The notes beneath the pieces were generated by a model. It was not told the origin of the DNA, searched no databases, and was given only the letters and a program-made list of their open reading frames with translations. Shown one piece after another: positions 32,401 to 41,490 of a stretch of DNA of 64,000 bases. Location: the NCBI RefSeq assembly GCF_021462505.1, contig NZ_JAKEDV010000002.1:157352-221351 (forward strand), written 5' to 3'. Source of the stretch: Thermus brockianus (GTDB lineage Bacteria; Deinococcota; Deinococci; Deinococcales; Thermaceae). How positions within the stretch are numbered: position 1 is the first letter of the stretch; each line of letters opens with the position of its first letter. The translations under genes were made by a program, and so were the position numbers.

Positions 32401-33462
32401 GGCTTGGGCGTCCCGGCGTATATCGGGCTCGGGGTCCTTTAGGAAGCCCTCTATGGGCTTTCCCGCAAGGAAGAGGGCGTGGAGGGCGGTGCGGCGCACC
32501 AGGGGGCTTGGGTCCTGGGCGGCTTCCCGCATCAGGTCTTCCCCCAGGCCCAGGTTGGCCAGGACGATGAGGGCGTTCCGGGCCATGCGGGCCCGGCCGG
32601 GCCTTAGGAAGGCGGTGCCGGCGTACTTTCTCTGGAAGGCGTGCCCCGAGAGGCGGAAGAAGTCCCGAAGGTCCGGGTGGGCCAGCTCGGGCTCGGGGGC
32701 AAAGCCCCGCCAGGCCTTGCCGAACCGCTCCCAGGGGCAGGCTTCCCCGCAGAGGTCGCACCCCAAGAGCCATTCCCCTATCCCGGGCCAAAGCCTAGGG
32801 GGGATGAAGCCCTTGTGCTCCACGGTGAGGTAGCTCACGCAAAGGCGGGCGTCCAGGGTGCCGTCCCCTAGGAGGGCCCCCGTGGGGCAGGCGGGGAGGC
32901 AGCGGGTGCACCGGCCGCAGCGGAAGGGGTGAAGGGGGGAGGGCGCCACCTCCAAGGAGGTGAGGAGCACGGCGAGGAAGGCGTGGACCCCAAAGCCTTG
33001 GGAGAGGAAGTAGCCGTTTCGCCCAATCCAGCCCGTTCCCGAGAGGGCGGCCAGGGTGCGCTCGGAAAGGGGCCCGTGGTCCACGTAGCCCTTGGCGAAG
33101 ACCCCAAGGCTTTCCGCCACCCGCTCAAGCCGCCTAAGCTCCTCCCCCAGGAGGAGGTGGTAGTCCCGCACCCAGGCGTAGCGGGCTACCCGGCCCACCC
33201 GGAGGCCCCCAGCGGGCTTCCCGGGGTCGGGGAAGGCGTAGGGGGCGAAGAGGAGGAGGGCGCTTTGGGCCATGGGGAAGCGGCGCCTTGGGTCAAAGCG
33301 CTCCTCCACGCGCCTTTCCAGGTAGGCCATGCCCCCGTGCCGCCCCGCCCCAAGCCAGGCCTGGAACCTCGCCTGGGCTTTCTCCTGGGGGGCGAGGGGG
33401 GCCCAGGCCACCCCTAGGCCCCGCTCCAAGGCGGCCTCTTCCAGAAGGGCCTTGGCCTCCAC
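32317..33462 (-). CDS. queG: Epoxyqueuosine reductase
   Basis: A 381-aa cobalamin-dependent iron-sulfur enzyme that makes queuosine from epoxyqueuosine at tRNA position 34. Two 4Fe-4S cluster motifs are visible: CGRCTRCLPACPTGAL (about residues 180-195) and CDLCGEACPW (about 234-243). GWIGRNGYFL is the conserved loop near the active site. The C-terminal region has HEAT-like repeats (PSPLVRRTALHALFL), as in full-length QueG. The GTG start at 33462 lies 6 nt after a TAGGCT box. Its 3' end overlaps the phosphoesterase-like gene by 84 bp. Confidence 0.93.
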   Translation of the reverse strand: MEAKALLEEAALERGLGVAWAPLAPQEKAQARFQAWLGAGRHGGMAYLERRVEERFDPRRRFPMAQSALLLFAPYAFPDPGKPAGGLRVGRVARYAWVRDYHLLLGEELRRLERVAESLGVFAKGYVDHGPLSERTLAALSGTGWIGRNGYFLSQGFGVHAFLAVLLTSLEVAPSPLHPFRCGRCTRCLPACPTGALLGDGTLDARLCVSYLTVEHKGFIPPRLWPGIGEWLLGCDLCGEACPWERFGKAWRGFAPEPELAHPDLRDFFRLSGHAFQRKYAGTAFLRPGRARMARNALIVLANLGLGEDLMREAAQDPSPLVRRTALHALFLAGKPIEGFLKDPEPDIRRDAQALLEAPGAVNLLQGLGQAPGPQVKEKGP

Positions 33463-33468
33463 CCCCTT

Positions 33469-33478
33469 AGCCTATAAT
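33469..33478. promoter_or_regulatory. Overlapping divergent -10 boxes of queG and hom
   Basis: TATAAT (33473-33478, plus) lies 7 nt before the hom ATG at 33486, and TAGGCT (33474-33469, minus) lies 6 nt before the queG GTG at 33462. The two boxes share two base pairs, so the promoters should exclude each other. Confidence 0.55.
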
Positions 33479-33485
33479 CCCTTCC

Positions 33486-34490
33486 ATGGAACGGCTAAAC
33501 CTCGCCCTCCTTGGAGGGGGCACCGTGGGGAGCGCCTTTTACACCCTGGTCCAGGAGCGGCAGGAGGAGCTCGCCGCTTTAGGCTTTGTCCCCCGCTTCC
33601 TTGGGGTGTTGGTGCGGGACAAGGCCAAGCCCAGGGCCATTCCCCAAGAGCTCCTCCGGGTGGAGCCCTTTGACCTCCTGGAGGCGGACGTGGTGGTGGA
33701 GGCCCTTGGGGGGGTGGAGGCGCCCTTGAAGCTCGTCCTCCCTGCCCTCGAGGCCGGCATCCCCCTCATCACCGCCAACAAGGCCCTCTTGGCCGAGGCC
33801 TGGGAGGTCCTTCGCCCCTTCGCCGAGGAGGGCCTCCTCTACCACGAGGCGAGCGTCATGGCGGGCACCCCCGCCCTCTCCTTCCTGGAAACCCTGAGGG
33901 GGAGCGAGGTCTTGGAGCTCCACGGCATCCTGAACGGCACCACCCTTTACATCCTCCAGGAAATGGAAAAGGGCAGGACCTACGCCGAGGCCCTGGCCGA
34001 GGCCCAGCGCCTGGGCTACGCCGAGGCCGACCCCAGCCTGGACGTGGAGGGAATAGACGCCGCCCACAAGCTCACCCTCCTCGCCCGCCTCCTCCTAGAC
34101 CCCGGCTTCCCCTTCTCGGAGGTGGCGGCCAAGGGGATTACCCGCCTCACCCCGGAAGCGCTAAAAGAGGCGGAGGCCCAAGGGAAGCGGGTGCGCCTGG
34201 TGGCAAGCCTCTACGGGGCAGGGGGCAGGTGGCGGGCGGAGGTGGCCCCCCGGTACCTGCCCCAGGGCCACCCCTTGGCCCAGGCCCAGGGCAACGCCCT
34301 TTGGGTGCGCACCCACCCCTTGGGGGAGGTCTTCGTCACGGGGCCCGGGGCGGGGGGTGGGGCCACGGCGAGCGGGCTTTTCGCCGACCTCCTCCGCCTC
34401 CTCTCCGGGGCCCCGGGGCACCTGCCCGCCCCCCGGGCCAGGCCGCCCCTGGCCGAGGGAAACCCCTTCCCCGAGGTCTTGACCCGCTAG
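33486..34490 (+). CDS. hom: Homoserine dehydrogenase
   Basis: A 334-aa NAD(P)-dependent enzyme that reduces aspartate semialdehyde to homoserine, leading to threonine and methionine. The cofactor loop is LLGGGTVGSAFYTL (about residues 7-20), and the catalytic region contains YHEASVMAGTPALSFLETL and LNGTTLYIL (about 118-155). At 334 residues it lacks the C-terminal ACT domain that gives threonine feedback in longer forms. The mRNA is probably leaderless. It is followed after 24 bp by thrC. Confidence 0.95.
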   Translation: MERLNLALLGGGTVGSAFYTLVQERQEELAALGFVPRFLGVLVRDKAKPRAIPQELLRVEPFDLLEADVVVEALGGVEAPLKLVLPALEAGIPLITANKALLAEAWEVLRPFAEEGLLYHEASVMAGTPALSFLETLRGSEVLELHGILNGTTLYILQEMEKGRTYAEALAEAQRLGYAEADPSLDVEGIDAAHKLTLLARLLLDPGFPFSEVAAKGITRLTPEALKEAEAQGKRVRLVASLYGAGGRWRAEVAPRYLPQGHPLAQAQGNALWVRTHPLGEVFVTGPGAGGGATASGLFADLLRLLSGAPGHLPAPRARPPLAEGNPFPEVLTR

Positions 34491-34514
34491 CCCCTTCCCT
34501 GGGAGCATATCCCC

Positions 34515-35570
<1,056 letters not shown>

Positions 35571-35579
35571 GCTTCGGGT

Positions 35580-35894
35580 ATGCCGGAGGCCAAGCGCGTC
35601 CGAAAGAAGGTGCCCGAGCCCTTCCCCGGGGCCTACTACCTGGCGGGGGCCATCACCATCCTTCTCATGCTCCTTTTCCTCTACCTGGGGGCGAGCCTTC
35701 CCCCGGGGGTAGCGGGGTTTTTGGTGGCCTTCGTCCTGGGGCTCACCGTGAACCCCAAGTACGTCCCCTTTTTCCTCCTGGCCGGGGTCTTCTCGGCGGT
35801 CATGGGGTTTTTAGGGCGGGAGCCCCAGGTGGCCTGGGGCGGGGTGGCCCTGGTCCTTTCCCAGGTTTTGGTCCGCCGCTTCGTCCAGGAATGA
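35580..35894 (+). CDS. Small membrane protein, unknown function
   Basis: A 104-aa protein with a short basic N-terminus (PEAKRVRKKVPEPFPG) and three hydrophobic segments (about residues 19-39, 43-57 and 61-78), with a fourth weaker one near 83-98. I recognise no family. It starts 9 bp after thrC and its stop overlaps the start of the next gene (ATGA), so it is part of the hom-thrC transcript. Confidence 0.6.
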   Translation: MPEAKRVRKKVPEPFPGAYYLAGAITILLMLLFLYLGASLPPGVAGFLVAFVLGLTVNPKYVPFFLLAGVFSAVMGFLGREPQVAWGGVALVLSQVLVRRFVQE

Positions 35895-36187
35895 GCCCGA
35901 ACCGCCTTTCCCAAGCCCTTGCCCTCTTTGGGGTGGCCCTTTACGCCTACTTCCTCTTCCTGCGCCCAAACCAAGAGGGGATGGCCCTGGCCGTGGGCCT
36001 CTTCGTGGCCACCATGGGGGTGGCCTATGGGGAGAAGCCTTTCCCCGTGCCCTTTTTCCTGGGGCTCTACGGGGTGCTTTTCCTCCTCCAGCTCCTCTTC
36101 GGCCACCCTTGGCCCTTCCTCCTCGGGGGGGCCTTGGGGCTTGGGCTTCCCTACCTCCTCTACCGCTTGCGGAAACCCGCCAAGTAG
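35891..36187 (+). CDS. Small membrane protein, unknown function
   Basis: A 98-aa protein with four hydrophobic stretches (about residues 8-24, 28-42, 50-68 and 70-90). I recognise no family. It is coupled to the preceding membrane gene by an ATGA overlap, which suggests the two products work together. Its last 28 bp overlap a convergent membrane gene. Confidence 0.6.
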   Translation: MSPNRLSQALALFGVALYAYFLFLRPNQEGMALAVGLFVATMGVAYGEKPFPVPFFLGLYGVLFLLQLLFGHPWPFLLGGALGLGLPYLLYRLRKPAK

Positions 36188-36498
36188 AGGAGGCTTCCCA
36201 GGAGCATCCCTTCCCCCAGGGTGGGGAGGTAGAGGAGGAACTCCCTTACGTCCAGCCTTAGGTAGAGGAGGAGGGGCCAGGGGGTGAGGGCCCAGGCCAG
36301 GTCCGGCCGCCCGTAGCCCGCCGCCAGGAATAGCCCCGCCCCAAGCCCCCTGAGGTAGGCGAGCCAGCCCGAGCCCAGCTCGTTTTGGTAGACGAAGTAG
36401 AGGAGGTTTAGCCAGACCCCCACCGCCCAAAGGGGCAGGCGCCTTTCCAAACGGAAGGCCAGGGCGAGGAGGAGGGAAAAGGCTAAGGCTTCAAGCAC
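36160..36498 (-). CDS. Small membrane protein, unknown function
   Basis: A 112-aa protein with about four hydrophobic segments (residues 3-15, 22-41, 45-62 and 65-105 in part). No family is recognised. It starts 8 bp inside the 3' end of the 2-phosphoglycerate kinase gene and so is probably its operon partner. It converges with two other small membrane genes with a 28-bp overlap. Confidence 0.55.
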   Translation of the reverse strand: MLEALAFSLLLALAFRLERRLPLWAVGVWLNLLYFVYQNELGSGWLAYLRGLGAGLFLAAGYGRPDLAWALTPWPLLLYLRLDVREFLLYLPTLGEGMLLGSLLYLAGFRKR

Positions 36499-37921
36499 GG
36501 GCCACCTCCGCCTGGCCCCGGGCCTCGAGGTAGGCCACCAGCACCTCCAGGGCCTTCTCCACCGCCTCGTCCAGGTCCTCCCCGGGGATGAGGGGGATGC
36601 CCTCCTCCTGGGCCCAGAGGAGGAGGCGCTCTTGGATCAGGCGGATCTCGGCGAAGTGGGCCAGGTACTTTTCCTTGGGCCGGGCGTGGCCCGTTTCCCG
36701 GTCCCGGAGGCGGAAGCGGTCCTGGTGAAGCCTTTCGTCCTGCAGGTAGACCAGCATGGGCACGGTGAGGACCCGGTCCTGGTAGGGGTGTTCCAGGTAG
36801 CGGGGCACCACGTGCACCCCCTCGAGGACGATGGAGGTCCCCTCCAGGGCGCTCCGTTCCTGGATGGCCCTGAGCCCCACCGCTACCCGGGCCACCTGGT
36901 CCAGAAAGCCCCTCAGCACCCGCGCTTCGTGGCTCTCTTGGGAAAGTTCGGGCAGGAGGGCCTTCCAGGCCTCAAAGGTGGAGAGGTGCAGGGTGGGGAG
37001 GAGGTCCTTGGACAAGGAGGCGCGGAAGACCTCCCGCACGGCGTCCGAGGGGACGATGTGGGTGATGCCCAGGCGGTAGGCCAAGGCCGAGGCCAGGACG
37101 CTCTTGCCCACCCCCGTGACCCCGCCGATGAGGATGTGCACGGGCCGGGCGCTCCGGCGGAGGTGCCTTAGGAGGAGGTAGCGCCGGGCCACCTCCTCCC
37201 CCGCCTCCTTGAGAAGGGCCTGGTAGACCCTTTCCCGAAGCTCCGGGCGGCGGATCACCTTAAGGCCTTCCCGCCGCAAGGCCCCCTCAATCTCCCGGGC
37301 CAGGCGGTAGGCCCCCTCCGGGGAGAGGCCGATGCCCATGAGGGACTGGGCCAGGATGCCCTTGGAGAAGGGCATGCGGGGCTCGCCGCCCTCCTCTTCC
37401 ACAAAGAGCTCCCCGGCGAAGGCCCGGCGTTCCAGGTAGCGCCGCCTCGCCGCCTGGCCCTTGGCCTTGGCCACCTCCTGGGCCACCACCTCCTCTAGCC
37501 TGCGGGCGGCGATCTGCCGCACGCCCTCCTGGCGTAGCCTTTCCTCCACCCGTTTGGCGAGCTCGTGGGCTTCCTTTAAGGAAAGCCCCGCCTCCTCCAG
37601 GCTCCGCACCAAAAGCCCCTTGGAGAAGGGGCGGCGCCTTTTGCCCTCCAGGACCAGGATTTCCTCAAAAGGCAAGGTCCTTTGGGCCAGGGCCTCCGCC
37701 GCCTCCTTCCCTAGGGCCTTGGCGGCTTCCGCCAAGAGGACCTGGCGGAGGTACCTCGGGGTTACCTCCTTGCGCCCCTCCTCCTTAAGCCTTTCCTCCA
37801 CGGTGTGGGCCAGGGCCTGGGCGGCCTCGAGGGGGACCCCTAAGGGCAGGAGGGCTTCCAACAAAAGCCCCTTGGAGAAGGGCCACCGCCCCCGCCTGAG
37901 GCGCACGAAAACGTCGCTCAT
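36491..37921 (-). CDS. 2-phosphoglycerate kinase with three N-terminal ATP-cone repeats
   Basis: A 476-aa protein. The N-terminal 250 residues hold three tandem ATP-cone-like repeats, each opening with PFSKG (F15-G18, F99-G102, F185-G188) and followed by an alpha-helical bundle; ATP-cones bind adenine nucleotides and act as regulatory domains. The C-terminal part is a P-loop kinase with Walker A GGVTGVGKS (266-274), HIVPSDAVREVFR and ETGHARPKEKYLAHF. The domain resembles archaeal 2-phosphoglycerate kinase, which makes 2,3-bisphosphoglycerate. A glycerate 2-kinase that would supply 2-phosphoglycerate lies 2.3 kb away. The physiological role in Thermus is unclear. Confidence 0.8.
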   Translation of the reverse strand: MSDVFVRLRRGRWPFSKGLLLEALLPLGVPLEAAQALAHTVEERLKEEGRKEVTPRYLRQVLLAEAAKALGKEAAEALAQRTLPFEEILVLEGKRRRPFSKGLLVRSLEEAGLSLKEAHELAKRVEERLRQEGVRQIAARRLEEVVAQEVAKAKGQAARRRYLERRAFAGELFVEEEGGEPRMPFSKGILAQSLMGIGLSPEGAYRLAREIEGALRREGLKVIRRPELRERVYQALLKEAGEEVARRYLLLRHLRRSARPVHILIGGVTGVGKSVLASALAYRLGITHIVPSDAVREVFRASLSKDLLPTLHLSTFEAWKALLPELSQESHEARVLRGFLDQVARVAVGLRAIQERSALEGTSIVLEGVHVVPRYLEHPYQDRVLTVPMLVYLQDERLHQDRFRLRDRETGHARPKEKYLAHFAEIRLIQERLLLWAQEEGIPLIPGEDLDEAVEKALEVLVAYLEARGQAEVARA

Positions 37922-37962
37922 TGCCTGGCATCATAGCACCTTTCCCTTGGTTATGGGCTTTC

Positions 37963-37992
37963 TTGACACTCCTCGTGGCCCCGTGCTAAGCT
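37963..37992 (+). promoter_or_regulatory. Promoter of the tRNA-Cys / tRNA-Val transcript
   Basis: A perfect TTGACA (37963-37968), 18 bp, then TAAGCT (37987-37992), ending 12 nt before the mature tRNA-Cys. This is one of the strongest -35 boxes in the window, as expected for stable RNA. Confidence 0.7.
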
Positions 37993-38004
37993 ACCTTACG
38001 GCTT

Positions 38005-38079
<75 letters not shown>

Positions 38080-38086
38080 AAAGCGC

Positions 38087-38163
38087 GGGCGCGTAGCTCA
38101 GGTGGCCAGAGCACTACCTTGACACGGTAGGGGTCGGTGGTTCAAGTCCACTCGCGCCCACCA
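38087..38163 (+). tRNA. tRNA-Val (GAC anticodon)
   Basis: A 77-nt cloverleaf with encoded CCA, 7 nt after tRNA-Cys. The acceptor GGGCGCG pairs with CGCGCCC, the anticodon stem CTACC/GGTAG encloses TTGACAC (anticodon GAC), and the T arm has GTTCAAGTC. Confidence 0.96.
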
Positions 38164-38170
38164 GGCTGGA

Positions 38171-38202
38171 CCCCCAGGGATCCCCCTGGGGGTTTTCGGT
38201 TT
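38171..38202 (+). terminator. Intrinsic terminator of the tRNA-Cys/Val transcript
   Basis: CCCCCAGGG (38171-38179) pairs with CCCTGGGGG (38184-38192), followed by TTTTCGGTTT. The stem is nearly the same as the one at 9779-9803. Confidence 0.85.
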
Positions 38203-38222
38203 GCGGCGAGGCTTCCTCGGGG

Positions 38223-38228
38223 TATACT
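38223..38228 (+). promoter_or_regulatory. -10 element of the gene at 38235 (leaderless)
   Basis: TATACT is followed by 6 nt and the ATG at 38235. Confidence 0.5.
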
Positions 38229-38234
38229 CGGGCC

Positions 38235-38624
38235 ATGAGCGCGGCCCACGAACGCGAGCTGTACCAGGCCTGGGTGGAGCTCCTTTCCTGGATGCGGGAG
38301 TACGCCAAGGAAAGGGGCGTCCGCTTTGAAAAGGAGGCGGACTTCCCCGACTTCATCTACCGCATGGAAAGGCCCTACGACCTCCCCACCACCATCATGA
38401 CCGCCTCCCTTTCCGACGCCCTGGGTGAGCCTTTCCTCCTCGCGGACGTTTCCCCCCGCCACGCCAAGCTGAAGCGCATCGGCCTCCGCCTGCCCCGGGC
38501 CCACATCCACCTCCACGCCCACTACGAGCCCGGCAAGGGCCTGGTCACGGGGAAGGTCCCCCTCACCAAGGAGCGCTTCTTCGCCCTGGCGGACCGGGCC
38601 CGGGAGGCGCTGGCCCTGGCCTAG
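38235..38624 (+). CDS. Conserved-looking hypothetical protein
   Basis: A 129-aa soluble protein I do not recognise. It has a helical N-terminus (residues 5-30, rich in charged and aromatic residues), a central part with ERPYDLPTTIMTASLSDALG, and a His-rich stretch PRAHIHLHAHYEPG (about 88-101) that could bind metal. The C-terminus is again helical. It has its own promoter after the tRNA terminator, and its stop overlaps that of convergent paaI by 4 bp. Its compact, well-formed coding pattern indicates a real gene, perhaps specific to Thermus relatives. Confidence 0.7.
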   Translation: MSAAHERELYQAWVELLSWMREYAKERGVRFEKEADFPDFIYRMERPYDLPTTIMTASLSDALGEPFLLADVSPRHAKLKRIGLRLPRAHIHLHAHYEPGKGLVTGKVPLTKERFFALADRAREALALA

Positions 38625-39019
38625 ACTTGGCTGATGGTCCCTTGGGCCAAGGCGATGAGCCGGGGTTCGGGCTCCTCGCTGTAGGCCTCCCCTTGCACCA
38701 CGGCGAGGCGCTTCCCGGCGTGGACCACCCGGCCTAGGGCGCGAAGCCTTTTCCCCTTGGCCGGGCGGAGGAAGTTCACCTTGAACTCCACGGTGAGGAC
38801 GTTGGGGCCCAGGGCGAGCCCCCCGGCGAAGGTGAGGGCGTTGTCCAAGAGGGCGCTAATGACCCCCCCGTGGACCACCCCCAGGTGCTGGTAAAACTCG
38901 GGCCGCACCTCTAGGGCGAACTCCACTACCTCTCCCTCCACCCGCACCACCTCCGCCCCCAGGTGCTGGGTGAAGGGTTGGGCCTGGGCCACCTGTTCTG
39001 CCAAGGCTTTCAGGTCCAT
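38621..39019 (-). CDS. paaI: PaaI-family acyl-CoA thioesterase (hotdog fold)
   Basis: A 132-aa hotdog-fold protein. The family core is FYQHLGVVHGGVISALLDNA (about residues 42-61), with the HGG and Asp that activate water for thioester hydrolysis. PaaI removes stalled acyl- or phenylacetyl-CoA derivatives; the true substrate here is not known, and other phenylacetate genes are absent from the window. A GGAGGTGG ribosome site precedes the ATG at 39019. The leader shares a 27-bp block with that of fadD at 56.3 kb, which suggests common control. Confidence 0.85.
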   Translation of the reverse strand: MDLKALAEQVAQAQPFTQHLGAEVVRVEGEVVEFALEVRPEFYQHLGVVHGGVISALLDNALTFAGGLALGPNVLTVEFKVNFLRPAKGKRLRALGRVVHAGKRLAVVQGEAYSEEPEPRLIALAQGTISQV

Positions 39020-39023
39020 GGGC

Positions 39024-39050
39024 CACCTCCTTAGACTTGGTCAAAGTTTA
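39024..39050 (-). promoter_or_regulatory. paaI promoter/leader block shared with fadD
   Basis: On the minus strand TAAACT (39050-39045) may be the -10 box; it is followed directly by TTGACC, six variable bases, and AAGGAGGTG. The same arrangement occurs at 56297-56323 before fadD, identical in 21 or more of 27 bases. Confidence 0.55.
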
Positions 39051-40166
39051 GCCCGCCCCTTCCGGGCCTTCAAGGGCTTCCCAAAGGGCCAGGACCACCC
39101 GGTGGAGGAGGGGAAAGGCCTTGGGGGTGGGGCGTAGCCGCTTTCCCTCCACCCGAAGGAGGCCGGCTTCCGCCAACTCCCGGGCCCGCCCTGCCAGGCG
39201 GGGGAAGAGGGTGAGGCCTACCCTTGCCTCCACCTGGGCCACGTCCACCCCCTCCCGAAGCCTTAGACCCAGCATGAGGCTTTCCTTGGCGTGCTCCAGG
39301 GGGCTTATAGGCTCTTCCCTTGGGGCTTCTTTGGCGAGCCAGCGGGGGAGGGGAGGGTGGGTGCGCCTCAGGGCGTAGGCTGGGCCTTCCCCGGGGTACT
39401 GCCCGGTGGCGGAAGGCCCCAGGGCGAGCCAGAAGCCGTTGCGCCAGTAGACCAGGTTGTGCTGGGCCTCCTCCCCAGGGCGGGCGAAGTTGGAAACCTC
39501 GTAGCGTTCTAGCCCTGCTTCCCCCAGGATCTCCTCCGCCCGCTCCATGGCCCAGGCCTCCCGTTCCGGATCCTCCCTTAGCCCCAGGAGGGCGAAGGGG
39601 GTTCCCTTCTCCACCTGCAGGGTGTAGGCGGAGACGTGGCCTAGGCCAAGGCTTGCCGCCTCCTTTAGGTCCTTCTCCACGTCCTGCATGGGGAGGCCCA
39701 GGATGAGGTCAAGGGAAAGGCGGAAGCCCGCTTCCAGGGCGAGCTCCACCGCCCTCAGGGCCCCCTTGCGCCCGTGGGCCCGGCCGAGGAACCGGAGCAC
39801 CGGGTCCTGGAAGCTCTGCACCCCCAAGGAGAGCCGGTTGACGCCCAGGTCCTTGAGGAGCCGGAGCCGGGCGGGGCTCAGGGTGCCGGGGTTGGCCTCG
39901 AGGGTCACCTCTGCCCCTTCGGCCAAGGGCCAGGGGAGGGCCTGGAAGAGGGCCAAAAGCTCCTGGTCCCGCAGGTAGCTGGGCGTGCCCCCGCCCAGGT
40001 AGAGGGTCTTTAGAGGATGGGGGTAGCGGGCGTGGAGGGCTTCCGCCTCCTCCCTAAGGCGCCTCAGGTAGGCTTCCACCCACCCAGGCCCCCGGCGCAC
40101 CACGTGGAAGTCGCAGTAGGGGCAAAGGGTGGGGCAGAAGGGGACGTGGACGTAGAGGCTCGTCAA
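39048..40166 (-). CDS. hemW: Radical SAM heme chaperone HemW-like (coproporphyrinogen oxidase-like) protein
   Basis: A 372-aa radical SAM protein. The cluster motif is CPTLCPYCDF (CxxxCxxC at about residues 11-18), followed by LYLGGGTPSYL (about 56-66) and VNRLSLGVQSFQD (about 109-121), which together mark the HemN/HemW group. It lacks the long N-terminus of true HemN, so a heme-inserting chaperone role (HemW) is more likely than coproporphyrinogen III oxidation. The ATG start at 40166 lies 5 bp after the glycerate kinase stop, so the two are likely co-transcribed. Confidence 0.85.
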   Translation of the reverse strand: MTSLYVHVPFCPTLCPYCDFHVVRRGPGWVEAYLRRLREEAEALHARYPHPLKTLYLGGGTPSYLRDQELLALFQALPWPLAEGAEVTLEANPGTLSPARLRLLKDLGVNRLSLGVQSFQDPVLRFLGRAHGRKGALRAVELALEAGFRLSLDLILGLPMQDVEKDLKEAASLGLGHVSAYTLQVEKGTPFALLGLREDPEREAWAMERAEEILGEAGLERYEVSNFARPGEEAQHNLVYWRNGFWLALGPSATGQYPGEGPAYALRRTHPPLPRWLAKEAPREEPISPLEHAKESLMLGLRLREGVDVAQVEARVGLTLFPRLAGRARELAEAGLLRVEGKRLRPTPKAFPLLHRVVLALWEALEGPEGAG

Positions 40167-40171
40167 CCCCT

Positions 40172-41392
40172 TCAGTCTACCAGGAGGAGGCGAAAATCGT
40201 TCAGGTTCGTGCCCGTGGGGCCCGTGTGGAGGAGGGTGCCTATTTCTTGGAAAAAGCCCAGGCTATTGTTCTCCTCCAGGAAGGGCCTGGGGTCTAGGCC
40301 CCGCGCCCAGACCTCGGGCGTGAGGAGGGCGCCCGCCGCCCCGCTATTCCCGTCCAGGCCGTCGGAGTCCGCCGCCAGGGCGTAGAGGGGCCTTGGGAGA
40401 TGGGCGTAGAGGGCGAGGAGGAACTCCAGGTTCCGCCCCCCCTTGCCCCGGCCCGTCACCCTCACCTGAGCCTCTCCCCCCGAGAGGAGGAAAAGGGGCT
40501 TGCGAAAGGGCACCCCGTGGGCGCGGATGGTCTCCGCCAGCTCGGCGTGGAAGCGGGCGAGGGCCCTGGCCTCCCCCCCGAAGCGGTCGGAGAGGACCAC
40601 GGCCCGGTGGCCTTGGCCCTTCAGGAAGGCCTGGGCCGCCCTTAGAAGGTGGAGGTTCGTGCCCACCAGGCGCCAGGTGAGGCGCCTAAGGGCGGGGTCT
40701 TGCGGCTTGAGGGTTTCGGGAAGCCGCCCCTCGGCCCCCGCTTCCAGCACCGCCCGGGCCTCGGGAAAGGCCAGGCCGTACCGCTCCAAGACCGCCAGGG
40801 CCTCCAGGTAGGTGGCGGGGTCGGGGTGGAAGGGGCCGGAGGCGATGACGCTGGGGTCGTCCCCGGGGACGTCGGAGAGGAGGAGGGCGTGGACCCTGGC
40901 CCGGGTGGCGAGGAGGGCTCTTCCCCCCTTGATGCGGGAGAGGTGCTTGCGCACGGCGTTGATCTCCCGGATGCTCGCCCCGCTTTGGAGGAGGGCCTGG
41001 GTGAGGGCCTGCTTTTCCTCCAGGCTTATCCCCAAAGGGGCGCACCAGAGGGCGCTCCCGCCCCCGGAGAGGAGGGCGAGGACCCGGGCCTTGGGGGAAA
41101 GGGCGGCGAGGAGGCTTAGGACCTCCTCCGCCGCCCGCACGCTTTCCCCATCGGGCACCGGGTGGCGGGCGAAGACCGCCTTCAGGCCCAAGGGGTCTTG
41201 GCCTTGGGGCAGGGTGAGGTGGTAGGGGACCTCCCCGTACCGGTCCAGGGCCGCCCGAAGCATGGGGGCCGCCGCCTTGCCCACGGCGAGGACCAGGTCG
41301 GGCCGGGAAGGGGGAAGGGCCTTTAGGGTGAGGCGGTAGGGGTCCGTGGCCTGCAGGGCGTGGAAGAAGGCATCTTTCAGGAGAGTTTCCAT
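40172..41392 (-). CDS. Glycerate 2-kinase (MOFRL/TtuD family)
   Basis: A 406-aa protein of the glycerate 2-kinase / former hydroxypyruvate reductase (GckA, TtuD) family, which phosphorylates glycerate to 2-phosphoglycerate. The N-terminal nucleotide part has LVLAVGKAAAPML (about residues 33-45) and LALLSGGGSALWCAP (about 103-117). The C-terminal MOFRL domain has LLSGGEAQVRVTG and AADSDGLDGNSGAAGA (about 344-376). Its position beside glycolate oxidase genes fits glycerate arising from glyoxylate. The older label hydroxypyruvate reductase should be avoided. The ATG at 41392 has only a modest ribosome site. Confidence 0.85.
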   Translation of the reverse strand: METLLKDAFFHALQATDPYRLTLKALPPSRPDLVLAVGKAAAPMLRAALDRYGEVPYHLTLPQGQDPLGLKAVFARHPVPDGESVRAAEEVLSLLAALSPKARVLALLSGGGSALWCAPLGISLEEKQALTQALLQSGASIREINAVRKHLSRIKGGRALLATRARVHALLLSDVPGDDPSVIASGPFHPDPATYLEALAVLERYGLAFPEARAVLEAGAEGRLPETLKPQDPALRRLTWRLVGTNLHLLRAAQAFLKGQGHRAVVLSDRFGGEARALARFHAELAETIRAHGVPFRKPLFLLSGGEAQVRVTGRGKGGRNLEFLLALYAHLPRPLYALAADSDGLDGNSGAAGALLTPEVWARGLDPRPFLEENNSLGFFQEIGTLLHTGPTGTNLNDFRLLLVD

Positions 41393-41490
41393 GCCAGGTC
41401 GGTTGGGTCAAAGCCCTGGTCCTTATAGAGGAGAGGGGCTTCCTCCACCTGGGCCATGGCGGAGCTCAGGCAGTCCCCTAGGCTCGCTTT

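Noticed and set aside
41393-41490. 26-codon ORF (MAQVEEAPLLYKDQG...) just upstream of the glycerate kinase, ending inside its first codons
   Set aside because: It could be a leader peptide coupled to the kinase, but there is no ribosome site and no comparison to support it, so it is not listed as a gene.
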